64,000 nt of DNA. Origin: Cryomorphaceae bacterium. Lineage in GTDB: Bacteria; Bacteroidota; Bacteroidia; Flavobacteriales_D; Sanyastnellaceae. Every line of letters starts with the position of its first letter. Within the stretch, counting starts at the first letter, position 1. Under the pieces are notes generated by a model, which did no database searches, had not been told where the DNA came from, and saw only the letters and a program-made list of their open reading frames with translations. This document shows positions 34,516-43,978 of the stretch, piece by piece. Position numbers and translations under genes: made by a program. The stretch spans positions 146,118-210,117 of the forward strand of contig WGNM01000005.1 in assembly GCA_016124575.1 (NCBI GenBank). The letters are read 5' to 3'.

Positions 34516-34534
34516 GTAAGTGTATTTTGTACAC
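34516..34534. promoter_or_regulatory. Candidate operator GTGTA-N5-TACAC upstream of the sugar transporter
   Basis: The 19-mer GTAAGTGTATTTTGTACAC differs at one base from the copy before pgi (29865-29883). It begins 9 nt after the preceding terminator's T-tract and ends 31 nt before the transporter ATG, where a promoter or operator is expected. Confidence 0.5.
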
Positions 34535-34565
34535 ATTTAGTAAATTGTCAGTCTAAACGTTTAAA

Positions 34566-35915
34566 ATGAGTAAACGCAAACTCTCTTTTTGGGAGATCTG
34601 GAACATGAGCTTCGGATTTCTCGGTATCCAATTCGGATTCGCGCTGCAAGGTGGATACATGAGCAGAATATTTCAAACGCTCGGTGCCGAAAAAGATGAA
34701 ATTCCACTGCTGTGGATCGCCGCTCCTTTAACGGGCCTTGTCATTCAACCAATAATCGGTTATTTGAGTGATCGTACGTGGAGCACACGGTTTGGCCGAC
34801 GTCGGCCGTACTTCCTCATTGGGGCAGTATTGAGCTCTTTGGCGCTATTCTTTGTCCCATACAGCTCTGCTTTGTGGATGGCAGCAGGATTTCTCTGGGT
34901 GCTAGATGCAAGTATCAATATTTCAATGGAGCCTTTTCGTGCGCTTGTTGCCGATAAGCTGCCAGACGAACAGCGTTCTTTCGGTTTTGTGGTGCAAACG
35001 TTGATCATTGGTATCGGTACGTGGGTGGCATCTAATTTACCTTGGCTGGTTACAAAACTTGGAGTTTCTAACAATGCCGGTGCTGGTGAAATTCCAGCAT
35101 CAATCTACACGGCATTCGCTATCGGTGCTTTCGTCTTTATCTTGTCTATAATCTATACGGTTTTCACAACTACTGAAGATGCTCCGGAAGATATGGACGC
35201 TTTTATAAAGCACAAGAATGAAACGAAAGGTCCCATTCATGGTGTCATTGAAATATTTCAGAATATCATGAGCATGCCAACGGTGATGAAGAAATTGGGC
35301 TTGGTTCAGTTCTTCTCGTGGTTTGCTTTCTTTACGATGTGGTCATTCGCTACTCCAGCACTAACAGAACATGTTTTTAATGCTCCAATTCCTGCTGATG
35401 GTGATCCGAATTTTGAGGTGCTCAACGCTGCATACAATGATGCCGCCAATGCTGTTGGAAGCGCAATGGGTATCTATGGTTTGAGTTCAATGGCCTTCGC
35501 TTTGGTGCTGAGCTTTGTAGCTGCTAGGCACCGAATCAATAGAAAATATACGCACTTAGTGAGCTTGGTGCTGGGTGGATTAGGATTCATGTCGATGTCG
35601 GTGTGGACTCCTGAAACCACCAGCGGATTGAATTTGTCGTTCGCGTTAATTGGTATCGCGTGGGGAAGCATTCTTTCAATGCCTTATGCCATGCTATCAA
35701 GCGCCATTCCTGAAGATAAAATGGGTGTCAACATGGGAATATTCAATATGTTCATCGTGATTCCACAAATCATCGCTGCTTTGGGCGGTGTTAACTGGGC
35801 CTACAAGAATCTGCTTGGTGAAGATATCATCAATACGATGACGCTTGCCGGAATTTCATTGATTCTCGCTGGCTTAACAAACTTGTGGATCATCAATAAA
35901 AGAGCAATCTCATAA
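34566..35915 (+). CDS. Major facilitator sugar transporter (GPH/SLC45-like)
   Basis: The 449-residue inner-membrane protein has about twelve hydrophobic segments and the sugar:cation symporter style of the SLC45/GPH group: SFWEIWNMSFGFLGIQFGFALQG, PLTGLVIQPIIGYLSDRTW and the loop RFGRRRPYFLIG. Relatives in Bacteroidota are often maltose or sucrose transporters found with alpha-glucan genes. The neighbouring 1020-aa protein with starch-binding-like domains, and the operator shared with pgi, fit a role in uptake of glucose-based oligosaccharides; this remains inference. Confidence 0.88.
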   Translation: MSKRKLSFWEIWNMSFGFLGIQFGFALQGGYMSRIFQTLGAEKDEIPLLWIAAPLTGLVIQPIIGYLSDRTWSTRFGRRRPYFLIGAVLSSLALFFVPYSSALWMAAGFLWVLDASINISMEPFRALVADKLPDEQRSFGFVVQTLIIGIGTWVASNLPWLVTKLGVSNNAGAGEIPASIYTAFAIGAFVFILSIIYTVFTTTEDAPEDMDAFIKHKNETKGPIHGVIEIFQNIMSMPTVMKKLGLVQFFSWFAFFTMWSFATPALTEHVFNAPIPADGDPNFEVLNAAYNDAANAVGSAMGIYGLSSMAFALVLSFVAARHRINRKYTHLVSLVLGGLGFMSMSVWTPETTSGLNLSFALIGIAWGSILSMPYAMLSSAIPEDKMGVNMGIFNMFIVIPQIIAALGGVNWAYKNLLGEDIINTMTLAGISLILAGLTNLWIINKRAIS

Positions 35916-35973
35916 CAGGTCAGATCCGCTGGATCCAATCAGTTCAAAATCCAATTTCCAAAATCCAAAATAT

Positions 35974-38900
35974 ATGAAGTACTTTTCTTACTCGATCAAG
36001 CAGTTATGCTTGGTCCTCACTGCTTGCCTGCTGGGCATCGGTGCTATGGCGCAGGTCACCTTTCAGGTCGATATGTCCAATCAAACTGTAGATGCCGCTG
36101 GTGTCCACATAGCTGGTGATTTTCAAGGCTGGGACCCTTCAACAACGCCTCTCGCTGACTTAGGTGGCGGCGTTTGGGCTGTTACTATACCTGCGCTTAC
36201 CCCATTTGCTACCTACCAATACAAGTTTGTAAATGGTAACGTATGGGGGCTGGATGAAGTTGTTCCTGGAGCATGCAGCAATGAAGGAAACCGTGAAGTG
36301 ACTATCTCAGCAACTGCTGATGAAACGTTGTCTGCGGTATGCTATGCGGCCTGCACGGTTTGTGCTCCACCTGTTGTAGATGTTACCTTTCAAGTCGATA
36401 TGTCGAATGAAGTTGTAAATGCTGCAGGTGTTCACATTGCCGGTGCTTTTCAAGGCTGGGATCCAGCTACAACTCCACTTACTGACATGGGGGCTGGAGT
36501 TTGGGCGGTAACGCTTTCAGTTGATGAAGGTGCTGCTTATGAATATAAGTTTGTAAATGGTAACGCTTGGGGACAAGATGAGGTTTTGTCTGGTACATGT
36601 GTCTCAAACGGTAACCGCAGCATCGTCATCCCCGCCGGTGGCGGGACGGTAGATATCGTTTGCTATAACTCTTGCGATGCCTGTCTTGCGGGTGTGCCAG
36701 GTTGTACCGATGTCAATGCTCAAAACTACGATGCAGCGGCTACAGTAGATGATGGTACGTGCGCTTATTTGATCACTTTCTCAGTCGATATGAACAATGT
36801 TTGTGTTGGTCCGAATGGAGTTCACATAGCGGGCGCTTTCCAAGGTTGGGATCCTGCCGCAACGGCTATGGATGATTCTGATAACGATGGCGTTTACACG
36901 GTTACATTGACTGTTCCAAACGGTAACAGTGAATACAAGTTCGTGAATGGAAATGCCTGGGGGTCTGATGAGTCGGTGCCTGTAGAATGTGCGAGTGGTA
37001 CAAACAGAAATGTGGTAGTTGCCGGTGCAGATGATACTTTGCCTACCGTTTGCTTTGCTTCATGTGCTGCGTGCGGCGCTCCGGCAAACGTGAGTGTAAC
37101 AGTGCAAGTAGATATGTCAGAATTGGTTGTTGATGCTGCCGGTGTTTTTGTTGCCGGTGATTTCAATGGTTGGGATGCCACAGCGAATGCCTTGACAGAT
37201 TTAGGCGGTGGCTTGTGGTCGGCAACAATCGATGTTCCTACTGGTTCAGGTTTGCAATACGTTTTCTACAATGGCGCAACTGGAGAAACTGTTCCTGCAG
37301 CATGTGGTGTTGATAACAATGGTTCTCTGGTTCGTGAAGTTTCTTGCGTGTCTGAAGCTTCACTTGTTGATCCGGTGTGTTTCAGCAGCTGCGGAGCCTG
37401 TGTCTCGTCGCTGGTGAATGTTACTTTTCAAGTCGATCTTTCGAATATCACGATCAACCCAATTGGTGCGTTCATCGTTGGTTCTTTCCAGTCGGTTCCG
37501 TGGACTGCCGGTTTGGATCAAATGGTTGATGCCGGTGGAGGGGTGTTTACGTACTCTGCTTTGGTTCCTTCGAATACGACAATCGAGTACAAATATTTGA
37601 ATGGTCCGAACTTCGCAAATGAAGAAACGGTGCCTTCATCTTGTGGTGTAGACAATGGTTTTGGTAACTTCAATCGCTCGTTCGCTGTCGCGGATGTCGA
37701 TGTAACAATTCCGCTTCACTGTTTCTCAAGCTGCAATAGCTGCGCAACGCTGCCTGTTGATATCACTTTTCAAGTAGATATGTCACAACAGGTTGTGGAT
37801 GCTGCTGGAGTTCATATAGCTGGTGTTTTCCAAGGCTGGGATCCAGGTGCAACGCTTATGACAGACATAGGTGGTGGCATTTGGAGCTATACAGCGTCTA
37901 TTCAACCGGGCGAGGCTGTGCAGTACAAGTTCGTGAATGGCAATGCATGGGGTATGGATGAATCGGTGCCGGCACCTTGCAATGTTGGGGGCAATAGAAG
38001 CTTCACTCCGGGGACTTCGAATGAAACGGTTCCTGCTGTGTGTTACGGTGCTTGTCTGGCCTGTTCAGTACCCGATGCTGATGTCACAATCCAAGTAGAC
38101 ATGTCGAATGAAGTCGTTGATGCTGCAGGTGTGCACATCGCTGGTTCATTCCAAGGCTGGGATCCTGCTACGACGCCGATGACTGATTTGGGCGGCGGTA
38201 TATGGGCCATCACCATTTCGGTTCAAGAAGGGTCTACGGTTGACTATAAGTTTGTCAATGGAAATGTATGGGGATTGGATGAAGTTGTTCCTGTTGAATG
38301 TGCGAATGCTGGCAACCGTTCTTTCCTAGTGCCTGTTGGAGGTGCTTCGCTTGATGTTGTTTGTTTTGCATCATGCACAATTTGCAATACCGATGTTGCT
38401 GGATGTTTGGATCCAGCAGCGCAGAACTACGATCCTGCAGCAACTGTTTCCAACGGGTCGTGCTTGTACAAGGTGACTTTCCGCGTCGATATGGCGAATC
38501 AAGCAACCAATGCAGCGAACATCATGGGTGATTTCCAAGGTTGGAATCCTGCATCGACGCCAATGATGAACAGTGCATTCGACATCTTCCAGTTTGAGGG
38601 ATATTTTACTGAGAACACAACGCTCACTTACAAGTTTGTGAATGGTGAGTCGCTTTTTGCTGAAACGATTCCTGCAGCATGTGGAGTAGATGATGGATTT
38701 GGTGGATTCAACCGCACAATTGAAGTCGGCACTGCCGATCAAGTGGTAACAGTATGTTTCGAATCGTGCACTCTTTGTGAAGGCTGCACTGATCCTATGG
38801 CTGCCGAGTTTAACCCTTTTGCAGGTGTTGACAATGGTAGCTGTTTGACGGCTGTTGTTGAAGGTTGCACTTATGCAGATGCTATCAACTACAATGCAGC

Positions 38901-39036
38901 AGCAAATGCAGATAACGGTTCATGTGAGTTTGGTCCAATGAGTAACAACTGCCCTGAAGACCTGAACCAAGACGGTATCGTCAACGCTGGTGACTTGTTG
39001 CAATTCCTGGGTTCATTCGGTACTACTTGCTTATAA
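35974..39036 (+). CDS. Secreted protein with eight tandem carbohydrate-binding-like domains and dockerin-like tail
   Basis: The 1020-residue protein has a signal peptide (LLGIGAMAQ, to about residue 27). Eight domains of about 105 residues follow, each with VTFQVDMSN, GVHIAGxFQGWDP, YKFVNGNxWG and a Cys-rich close (CYxxCxxC). This pattern resembles the AMPK/CBM48-CBM20-type E-set modules that bind starch or glycogen. GC(T/L)D-DDGSC repeats occur after domains two and seven and twice near the end. The C-terminus is a dockerin-like segment (CPEDLNQDGIVNAGDLLQFL) ending TTCL, with no T9SS domain. Domains four, five and eight lack parts of the consensus. No catalytic domain is present, so binding or adhesion to polysaccharide is the likely role. 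Confidence 0.85.
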   Translation: MKYFSYSIKQLCLVLTACLLGIGAMAQVTFQVDMSNQTVDAAGVHIAGDFQGWDPSTTPLADLGGGVWAVTIPALTPFATYQYKFVNGNVWGLDEVVPGACSNEGNREVTISATADETLSAVCYAACTVCAPPVVDVTFQVDMSNEVVNAAGVHIAGAFQGWDPATTPLTDMGAGVWAVTLSVDEGAAYEYKFVNGNAWGQDEVLSGTCVSNGNRSIVIPAGGGTVDIVCYNSCDACLAGVPGCTDVNAQNYDAAATVDDGTCAYLITFSVDMNNVCVGPNGVHIAGAFQGWDPAATAMDDSDNDGVYTVTLTVPNGNSEYKFVNGNAWGSDESVPVECASGTNRNVVVAGADDTLPTVCFASCAACGAPANVSVTVQVDMSELVVDAAGVFVAGDFNGWDATANALTDLGGGLWSATIDVPTGSGLQYVFYNGATGETVPAACGVDNNGSLVREVSCVSEASLVDPVCFSSCGACVSSLVNVTFQVDLSNITINPIGAFIVGSFQSVPWTAGLDQMVDAGGGVFTYSALVPSNTTIEYKYLNGPNFANEETVPSSCGVDNGFGNFNRSFAVADVDVTIPLHCFSSCNSCATLPVDITFQVDMSQQVVDAAGVHIAGVFQGWDPGATLMTDIGGGIWSYTASIQPGEAVQYKFVNGNAWGMDESVPAPCNVGGNRSFTPGTSNETVPAVCYGACLACSVPDADVTIQVDMSNEVVDAAGVHIAGSFQGWDPATTPMTDLGGGIWAITISVQEGSTVDYKFVNGNVWGLDEVVPVECANAGNRSFLVPVGGASLDVVCFASCTICNTDVAGCLDPAAQNYDPAATVSNGSCLYKVTFRVDMANQATNAANIMGDFQGWNPASTPMMNSAFDIFQFEGYFTENTTLTYKFVNGESLFAETIPAACGVDDGFGGFNRTIEVGTADQVVTVCFESCTLCEGCTDPMAAEFNPFAGVDNGSCLTAVVEGCTYADAINYNAAANADNGSCEFGPMSNNCPEDLNQDGIVNAGDLLQFLGSFGTTCL

Positions 39037-39060
39037 GTTAAGATAAAGTAAGTCTCTGTT

Positions 39061-39093
39061 AAGGCGCATCAATTCGTTGATGCGCCTTTTTTT
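39061..39093 (+). terminator. Strong intrinsic terminator
   Basis: AAGGCGCATCAA pairs with TTGATGCGCCTT around TTCG (a stable tetraloop), followed by a T-tract. Confidence 0.96.
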
Positions 39094-39180
39094 AATCAAC
39101 TTTTTTGGAAGATTAGATAGGTCCGAGTGCTGATAAATCTGGAAAAGAAGATATTACTTCGTTTCTGCATCTATTCAAAT

Positions 39181-39188
39181 TACCTTTG
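39181..39188 (+). promoter_or_regulatory. Candidate -7 promoter box of the helicase gene
   Basis: TACCTTTG matches TAnnTTTG and lies 28 nt before the ATG at 39217, inside an in-frame upstream extension that it makes unlikely. Confidence 0.6.
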
Positions 39189-39216
39189 CAGCTCAAGCAC
39201 CAAACGAATCTTCCGT

Positions 39217-40359
39217 ATGTTATTTTCAGAATTAGGATTGCCGGCATATTTTCTCAAAGCATTAGCAGATAACGACTACAACCAGGCGTATCCAATTCAA
39301 CAAGAAGCCATACCAGCCATTTTAGCAAAAAGAGATGTCCTTGGCATCGCTCAAACAGGTGCGGGGAAAACAATAGCATACGTGCTGCCGGTGTTGATGA
39401 ACCTGGAGGGACAAACGGCAACCAAAAACCGTCATATAAATGTGTTGGTGGTTGTGCCAACCCGTGAGCTCGCAGTGCAAGTAGAGGAGGTTTTTAACTT
39501 TTTTGGAGACAAGCTGCCTTACAATTTTAAGTCGTTGGCAGTGCATGGTGGTGTTTCAATCAACCCCCAAATGATCGCCATGCAGCATGTGAATGTGCTG
39601 GTTGCAACCCCAGGTAGATTGCTCGAATTGACAGGGTCGAATGCACTTCATTTTGATTCGTTGAGCACCTTAATTTTGGACGAAGCCGATAAGATGTTGA
39701 ATCTCGGTTTTAAGGCAGAAATGGATAAAATATTGTCGTTATTGCCGAAAAAACGTCAAAATTTACTGTTTTCAGCCACTTTAAGTCCGGATATTCAAAA
39801 TATTGAAAAGGTACTTTTAACCGATCCGTTGACGATCAATGTCGTACCAGAAGCAGAAAGCATTGATCTTATAAACCAAACCGCGTACAACGTTGAGAAG
39901 GAGCGCAAAGGAGGATTGTTGAGGTATTTGATAAAGACACGCGAGATGCATCAGGTGCTTATTTTTACCTCTTCGGTTTATCAAGCCGATTTGGTGACGA
40001 AGAAGCTGCTGAAAAACGGAATTCAGGCGCGCGCAATTCACAGCGAGAAAAGTCAAGGCAGCAGAAATGAAGCACTTAACGATTTCAAAGGTGGACGTTT
40101 GAGAGCCTTGGTAGCGACCGATTTGTTGTCGAGAGGTATTGACATCGAACAATTGCCATTTGTGATCAACTACGAACTGCCTCGATCACCGAAAGATTAC
40201 ATTCACCGCATTGGGCGTACCGGACGGGCCGATAATCTCGGTGAGTGCATCACCTTTGTTACCGACGATGATTTGCATCATTTCGATGTCATTCAGCGCA
40301 AGATGGATAAATATGTGGAAGTGCAGCCATCGCAAGATATCAATCTGCACGGCTTTTAA
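39217..40359 (+). CDS. DEAD-box RNA helicase (RhlE-like)
   Basis: The 380-residue protein is a minimal two-domain RNA helicase. It has the Q motif (YNQAYPIQQEAIP), motif I AQTGAGKT, PTRELA, TPGRLLE, DEAD in LILDEADKM, SAT in LFSATLS, and HRIGRTGR near the end. A C-terminal basic extension typical of RhlE is very short. Likely roles are ribosome assembly or RNA turnover. The start at 39217 (MLFSELGLPAYF) follows a promoter box; an ATG at 39127 lies upstream of that box. Confidence 0.95.
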   Translation: MLFSELGLPAYFLKALADNDYNQAYPIQQEAIPAILAKRDVLGIAQTGAGKTIAYVLPVLMNLEGQTATKNRHINVLVVVPTRELAVQVEEVFNFFGDKLPYNFKSLAVHGGVSINPQMIAMQHVNVLVATPGRLLELTGSNALHFDSLSTLILDEADKMLNLGFKAEMDKILSLLPKKRQNLLFSATLSPDIQNIEKVLLTDPLTINVVPEAESIDLINQTAYNVEKERKGGLLRYLIKTREMHQVLIFTSSVYQADLVTKKLLKNGIQARAIHSEKSQGSRNEALNDFKGGRLRALVATDLLSRGIDIEQLPFVINYELPRSPKDYIHRIGRTGRADNLGECITFVTDDDLHHFDVIQRKMDKYVEVQPSQDINLHGF

Positions 40360-40628
40360 TCTATCAAAGTCGACTGACGGAAGCGCATTCTCTGACATCC
40401 GCGCCGCGTGCGCGATACCTCTTGATTTTCAAGAAATAACAGATTTTCGGGTTGTTAGACTAAAAATCGGCACCCAGTAAATGATCTTGTAAGATCATGC
40501 TAGTCAGCTGCTTAAAATGAATTTCTGTGTCGGCTTTTCAATAATTACACGTTGTGAGCGACAAGGTTTTGCAACCATTAACGCTACAAGCTGGTCTTTC
40601 TTTAACAACAACTTAAACTCAACTTACA

Positions 40629-43568
40629 ATGAGGTCAACATTTATAATTTTAATTCTTCTTATTTCCACCGCACGTGGATTCGCATTTTGCGATGGTTTT
40701 CCGACCATTACAGCGCAACCACAGACATGTGGAGACAACACATTGACCTTAATTGGATCGCCTGGATTGTTTGGTTGCCCAAGCGCAACTTCAATGTACT
40801 ATCAATGGACGGGCACTAATTTCAATGGCTCATCAACTGTTATTGAAGAAGGAACCGTTCTAGGTTCTAGTCCTTATTCTGTCAATCTGGCTGTTTCTGC
40901 CACCACGCCCTTTGCAAACGTTTGTTTGTATATGGAAGTGTACAATGAAGCTGGCGAAATTGAATCTACCGGAACAGCTTGTAATAGCAATTTTAATCCG
41001 CTGCCAACTTTTGATCCAGCAACGTCGTTCAATTGGTCTTGCGATGGTTCCTGTTTCAGTTTGAATTTTACTACGCAGGCAATGTATAGTTACTCATATC
41101 AGTTGGACGGGCAGCCCATGAACATCGGACAGCTATTTAATGCCACTTGTCCGGATGCTGGAATGCACACATTTTCTATAACCGGAAATGGATGTACCGT
41201 AACAGATACGTTTGAAATACTGAATGTTGCAGCAGATAACAACACGTCGTGTGAGTCGGCAATACCCCTTGTTGATGGTGTTTTTACTGCAGATGATGCA
41301 TGTATACAAAGTACAGTTTATCCAGAATGCAATATTTGGGCTGCCGATGCTGAAAATTGGTTTTCATTCAATTCTGGCGATAACGTGCATGTGAATGTGG
41401 CGATGGATTTTGAAGATTATCACATCTTCAACCTTCAATTGTGGGAAGAAACCATACCTGGAGACTGCAGCAGTCTGGAAATTCTAGATTGCAGCTATAT
41501 CACAGAAATACCAGGATGTATCTTGATGACTGATACCACGCTACTCAATCCAAACACCAATTACTACCTGCAAGTGTTGAGTCAAGTTGGATTTGAGTAC
41601 GAAATACTGATTAACCTCAGCAACGACGGACAATCAGTTTGCGGTTGTACGGATGCATCGTCGTGTTTTTATGATCCCGAAGCTATTTTAAATGATGGCA
41701 ATTGCGGATATGCGGGGTGCACCAATCCAAGCGCATGCAATTACGAACCTTGGTTCACATGCGATGACGGTAGCTGCATATTAGGAGATAGCTTTGTGGC
41801 ACAGTTGTACCACGATGTGAATGGTGACGGAATCTGGCAAACGATTTTTTTCGGTGAGCCAGCACTCGGAAATACCGGCTCTATTTATATCACAGAATTG
41901 GATGTTACCCTGTATCCAAATGATGCTGGACAATTTAATTTTCCGAACATTGAGACAGGTGCGTATACCATAACCTACACCGACAATTCTGGAGTTTGGA
42001 ATCTTACCACAGGTGACACGTTTACCTTGACGTTGCCAACTTGCGATGGGGCGCATATCGGATTAATACCGGCAAGCAATACACTCGTCCAAGTGAGCGG
42101 GCCGTGCTGCATTTGGAGCATGGACATTCATTGCGTCAATGGATTCAATCCCGGCTTGTGGTTGCAAAACACCGGTACCGTTCCCCTGAATGGAACTTTT
42201 GTAATGACCTTCAATGCGAATTTGTTTGCTGAACAGTTAACCAATGCAGAGCCTTTTGATACTTACACACCGGGAATACTGACATGGGACATTGTCGATC
42301 AGCAGCCAGGTGAGTCAGTGCTCTACCAATGTCACATTCAAGGGCCTGGGGCAACGTATGCCGGACAAGTATTCCCATTCGATATGCAGATGGAATTGAT
42401 TGATGAGAACGGAAACGTAGCAGTATCGCAAGATTGGCTTTTGGAACCAACTGTGGTTTGCTCGTACGATCCCAACGACAAATATTGCGTGCCAGAAGGG
42501 TATGCCGAGCCTCATTTTATACTTGGGACAGAGGAATTAGAGTACCGCATCCGATTCCAGAATACGGGAGATTCTTATGCGCAAAATGTGCTTGTTGTTG
42601 ATCAATTGGATGCCACCAAGCTTGATATAAGCACATTCAATCCTGTATTTGCCTCTCACGACTATTCGACCATTTTAAATGGCAACGGACAATTGGAATT
42701 CCATTTTGACAACATAGTCTTACCTGACAGTGCAACCGATGAGCCAGGAAGTCAAGGTTATGTAGTGTTCAGAATTCAACCTCTAGCTGGTCTAATTGGC
42801 GGCGATGTGATTAACAATACCGCATCCATTTACTTCGATGATAACGATCCAATCATCACCAACACAACATACCATACCATTTTTGACTGCGCATGGATGG
42901 GTGCATTGCCAGCTGAAGATGAGGTTTGTGAGACCTATGTTTCACCCGACATGACCTATGAATATGCAGAAACATATTTTTGGGATATCGATGGATTGAG
43001 TGGAGGCAGCAATTCGCCACAAGAAACGTTCACATTTATACCAGGAGAACACACCGTTGGAGTGACCATCTCCAATCCATTGTGCTCTGTTTATTCTGAA
43101 ACCCTTGTTACAGTTAACCCGAATCCGCAAGTGGAAATTACGGTGAATGGCAACGAGCTAAGTGTTCCAGCCGAAAATACCTACCAGTGGTACCTCAATG
43201 GCAATTGGATCAGCGACGCTGTTGGAAATACATTCATCGCGAATGAAGCAGGGGCATACACGGTGCTTGCTTTCAATGAATGGGGTTGTACTTTCTTGAG
43301 CGAGCCTGTTGTCCTCATAGGTATTGAAGATAGGGTAGATGCTAGTTTCTCTGTTTACCCGAATCCAGCTGAAGATTTGTTGCAGCTTGAATTGCCTGCA
43401 GGAGTTTTCTCAATTGAGATATACAACATCCTTGGAGAGCTTGTGGTTCAAAAAACGACAGCTACTGCCTCATTCATAGACGTTTCAAATTTGGTTGATG
43501 GAGCTTACATCATCAAAGCCGTATCTGATAATACCAGTTTTACAGCACGCTTTATTGTAGAACGCTAA
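40629..43568 (+). CDS. Large T9SS-exported protein with DUF7619-like domain
   Basis: The 979-residue protein has a signal peptide (IILILLISTARGFA). Two Cys-repeats (GCTDASSCFYDPEA and GCTNPSACNYEPWF, each ending DG(N/S)C) are near residues 340-385, followed by an SdrB-like segment (LYHDVNGDGIWQ). Residues about 610-750 resemble the conserved-repeat domain of T9SS proteins (SYDPNDKYCVPEG, LEYRIRFQNTGDSYAQNVLVVDQLD, NTASIYFDDNDPIITNT). The C-terminal 76 residues are a classical T9SS type A sorting domain (FSVYPNPAEDLLQLEL, then LVDGAYIIKAV). It is probably anchored to the cell surface or released. Function is unknown. Confidence 0.88.
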   Translation: MRSTFIILILLISTARGFAFCDGFPTITAQPQTCGDNTLTLIGSPGLFGCPSATSMYYQWTGTNFNGSSTVIEEGTVLGSSPYSVNLAVSATTPFANVCLYMEVYNEAGEIESTGTACNSNFNPLPTFDPATSFNWSCDGSCFSLNFTTQAMYSYSYQLDGQPMNIGQLFNATCPDAGMHTFSITGNGCTVTDTFEILNVAADNNTSCESAIPLVDGVFTADDACIQSTVYPECNIWAADAENWFSFNSGDNVHVNVAMDFEDYHIFNLQLWEETIPGDCSSLEILDCSYITEIPGCILMTDTTLLNPNTNYYLQVLSQVGFEYEILINLSNDGQSVCGCTDASSCFYDPEAILNDGNCGYAGCTNPSACNYEPWFTCDDGSCILGDSFVAQLYHDVNGDGIWQTIFFGEPALGNTGSIYITELDVTLYPNDAGQFNFPNIETGAYTITYTDNSGVWNLTTGDTFTLTLPTCDGAHIGLIPASNTLVQVSGPCCIWSMDIHCVNGFNPGLWLQNTGTVPLNGTFVMTFNANLFAEQLTNAEPFDTYTPGILTWDIVDQQPGESVLYQCHIQGPGATYAGQVFPFDMQMELIDENGNVAVSQDWLLEPTVVCSYDPNDKYCVPEGYAEPHFILGTEELEYRIRFQNTGDSYAQNVLVVDQLDATKLDISTFNPVFASHDYSTILNGNGQLEFHFDNIVLPDSATDEPGSQGYVVFRIQPLAGLIGGDVINNTASIYFDDNDPIITNTTYHTIFDCAWMGALPAEDEVCETYVSPDMTYEYAETYFWDIDGLSGGSNSPQETFTFIPGEHTVGVTISNPLCSVYSETLVTVNPNPQVEITVNGNELSVPAENTYQWYLNGNWISDAVGNTFIANEAGAYTVLAFNEWGCTFLSEPVVLIGIEDRVDASFSVYPNPAEDLLQLELPAGVFSIEIYNILGELVVQKTTATASFIDVSNLVDGAYIIKAVSDNTSFTARFIVER

Positions 43569-43591
43569 TTTGTTGCTTTACAAAAGAAGGA

Positions 43592-43622
43592 AGTGAGATG
43601 TGAAAGCATCTCACTTTTTTTT
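43592..43622 (+). terminator. Intrinsic terminator of the 979-aa protein gene
   Basis: AGTGAGATG (43592-43600) pairs with CATCTCACT (43607-43615) and a T-tract follows. Confidence 0.92.
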
Positions 43623-43626
43623 CGCT

Positions 43627-43749
43627 GTTGCCTTCGAGAGCCTCTATTCACGTTGCCTTCGAGAGCCTCAGGCAACGTGAATAGAGGTTCTCGAACAACC
43701 GTTGCCTGAGGCACTCGAACAACCGTTGCCTGAGGCTCTCGAAGGCAAC
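43627..43749. repeat. Composite hairpin element built from GTTGCC(T) repeats
   Basis: The motif GTTGCCTTCGAGAGCCTC occurs at 43627 and 43652, and its exact inverse complement ends the element at 43732-43749. Between them are two further GTTGCCTGAGGC copies at about 24-bp spacing. An inner 18-bp perfect inverted repeat (CCTCTATTCACGTTGCCT at 43641-43658 with its complement at 43670-43687) would form a strong hairpin. No ORF of note crosses it; it looks like an intergenic palindromic repeat element. The remainder to 43978 shows no feature beyond AT-rich promoter-like sequence. Confidence 0.9.
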
Positions 43750-43978
43750 GCTCTAAGCCTCCCATAGAAATAAGCGATTTGAGTGTCGATGATATCTGGT
43801 TTTCAGCACTGAACTTCATGAAACGAATGTGGTGATGACTTTGATCGATATGAAGCAGATAATCAGCAAATTTTAATCATGAATCATAGAAAGGACGTTT
43901 AATAAGATTCTTTTCAGTTAATTGAACTTTAGATAAATCGCATGTAACCTATCTTTTAGTTGAGCATCTTTTCCATTG

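Noticed and set aside
39127-39216. Upstream ATG for the RhlE-like helicase
   Set aside because: A TACCTTTG promoter box lies between it and the ATG at 39217, and the extra 30 residues do not match the family.
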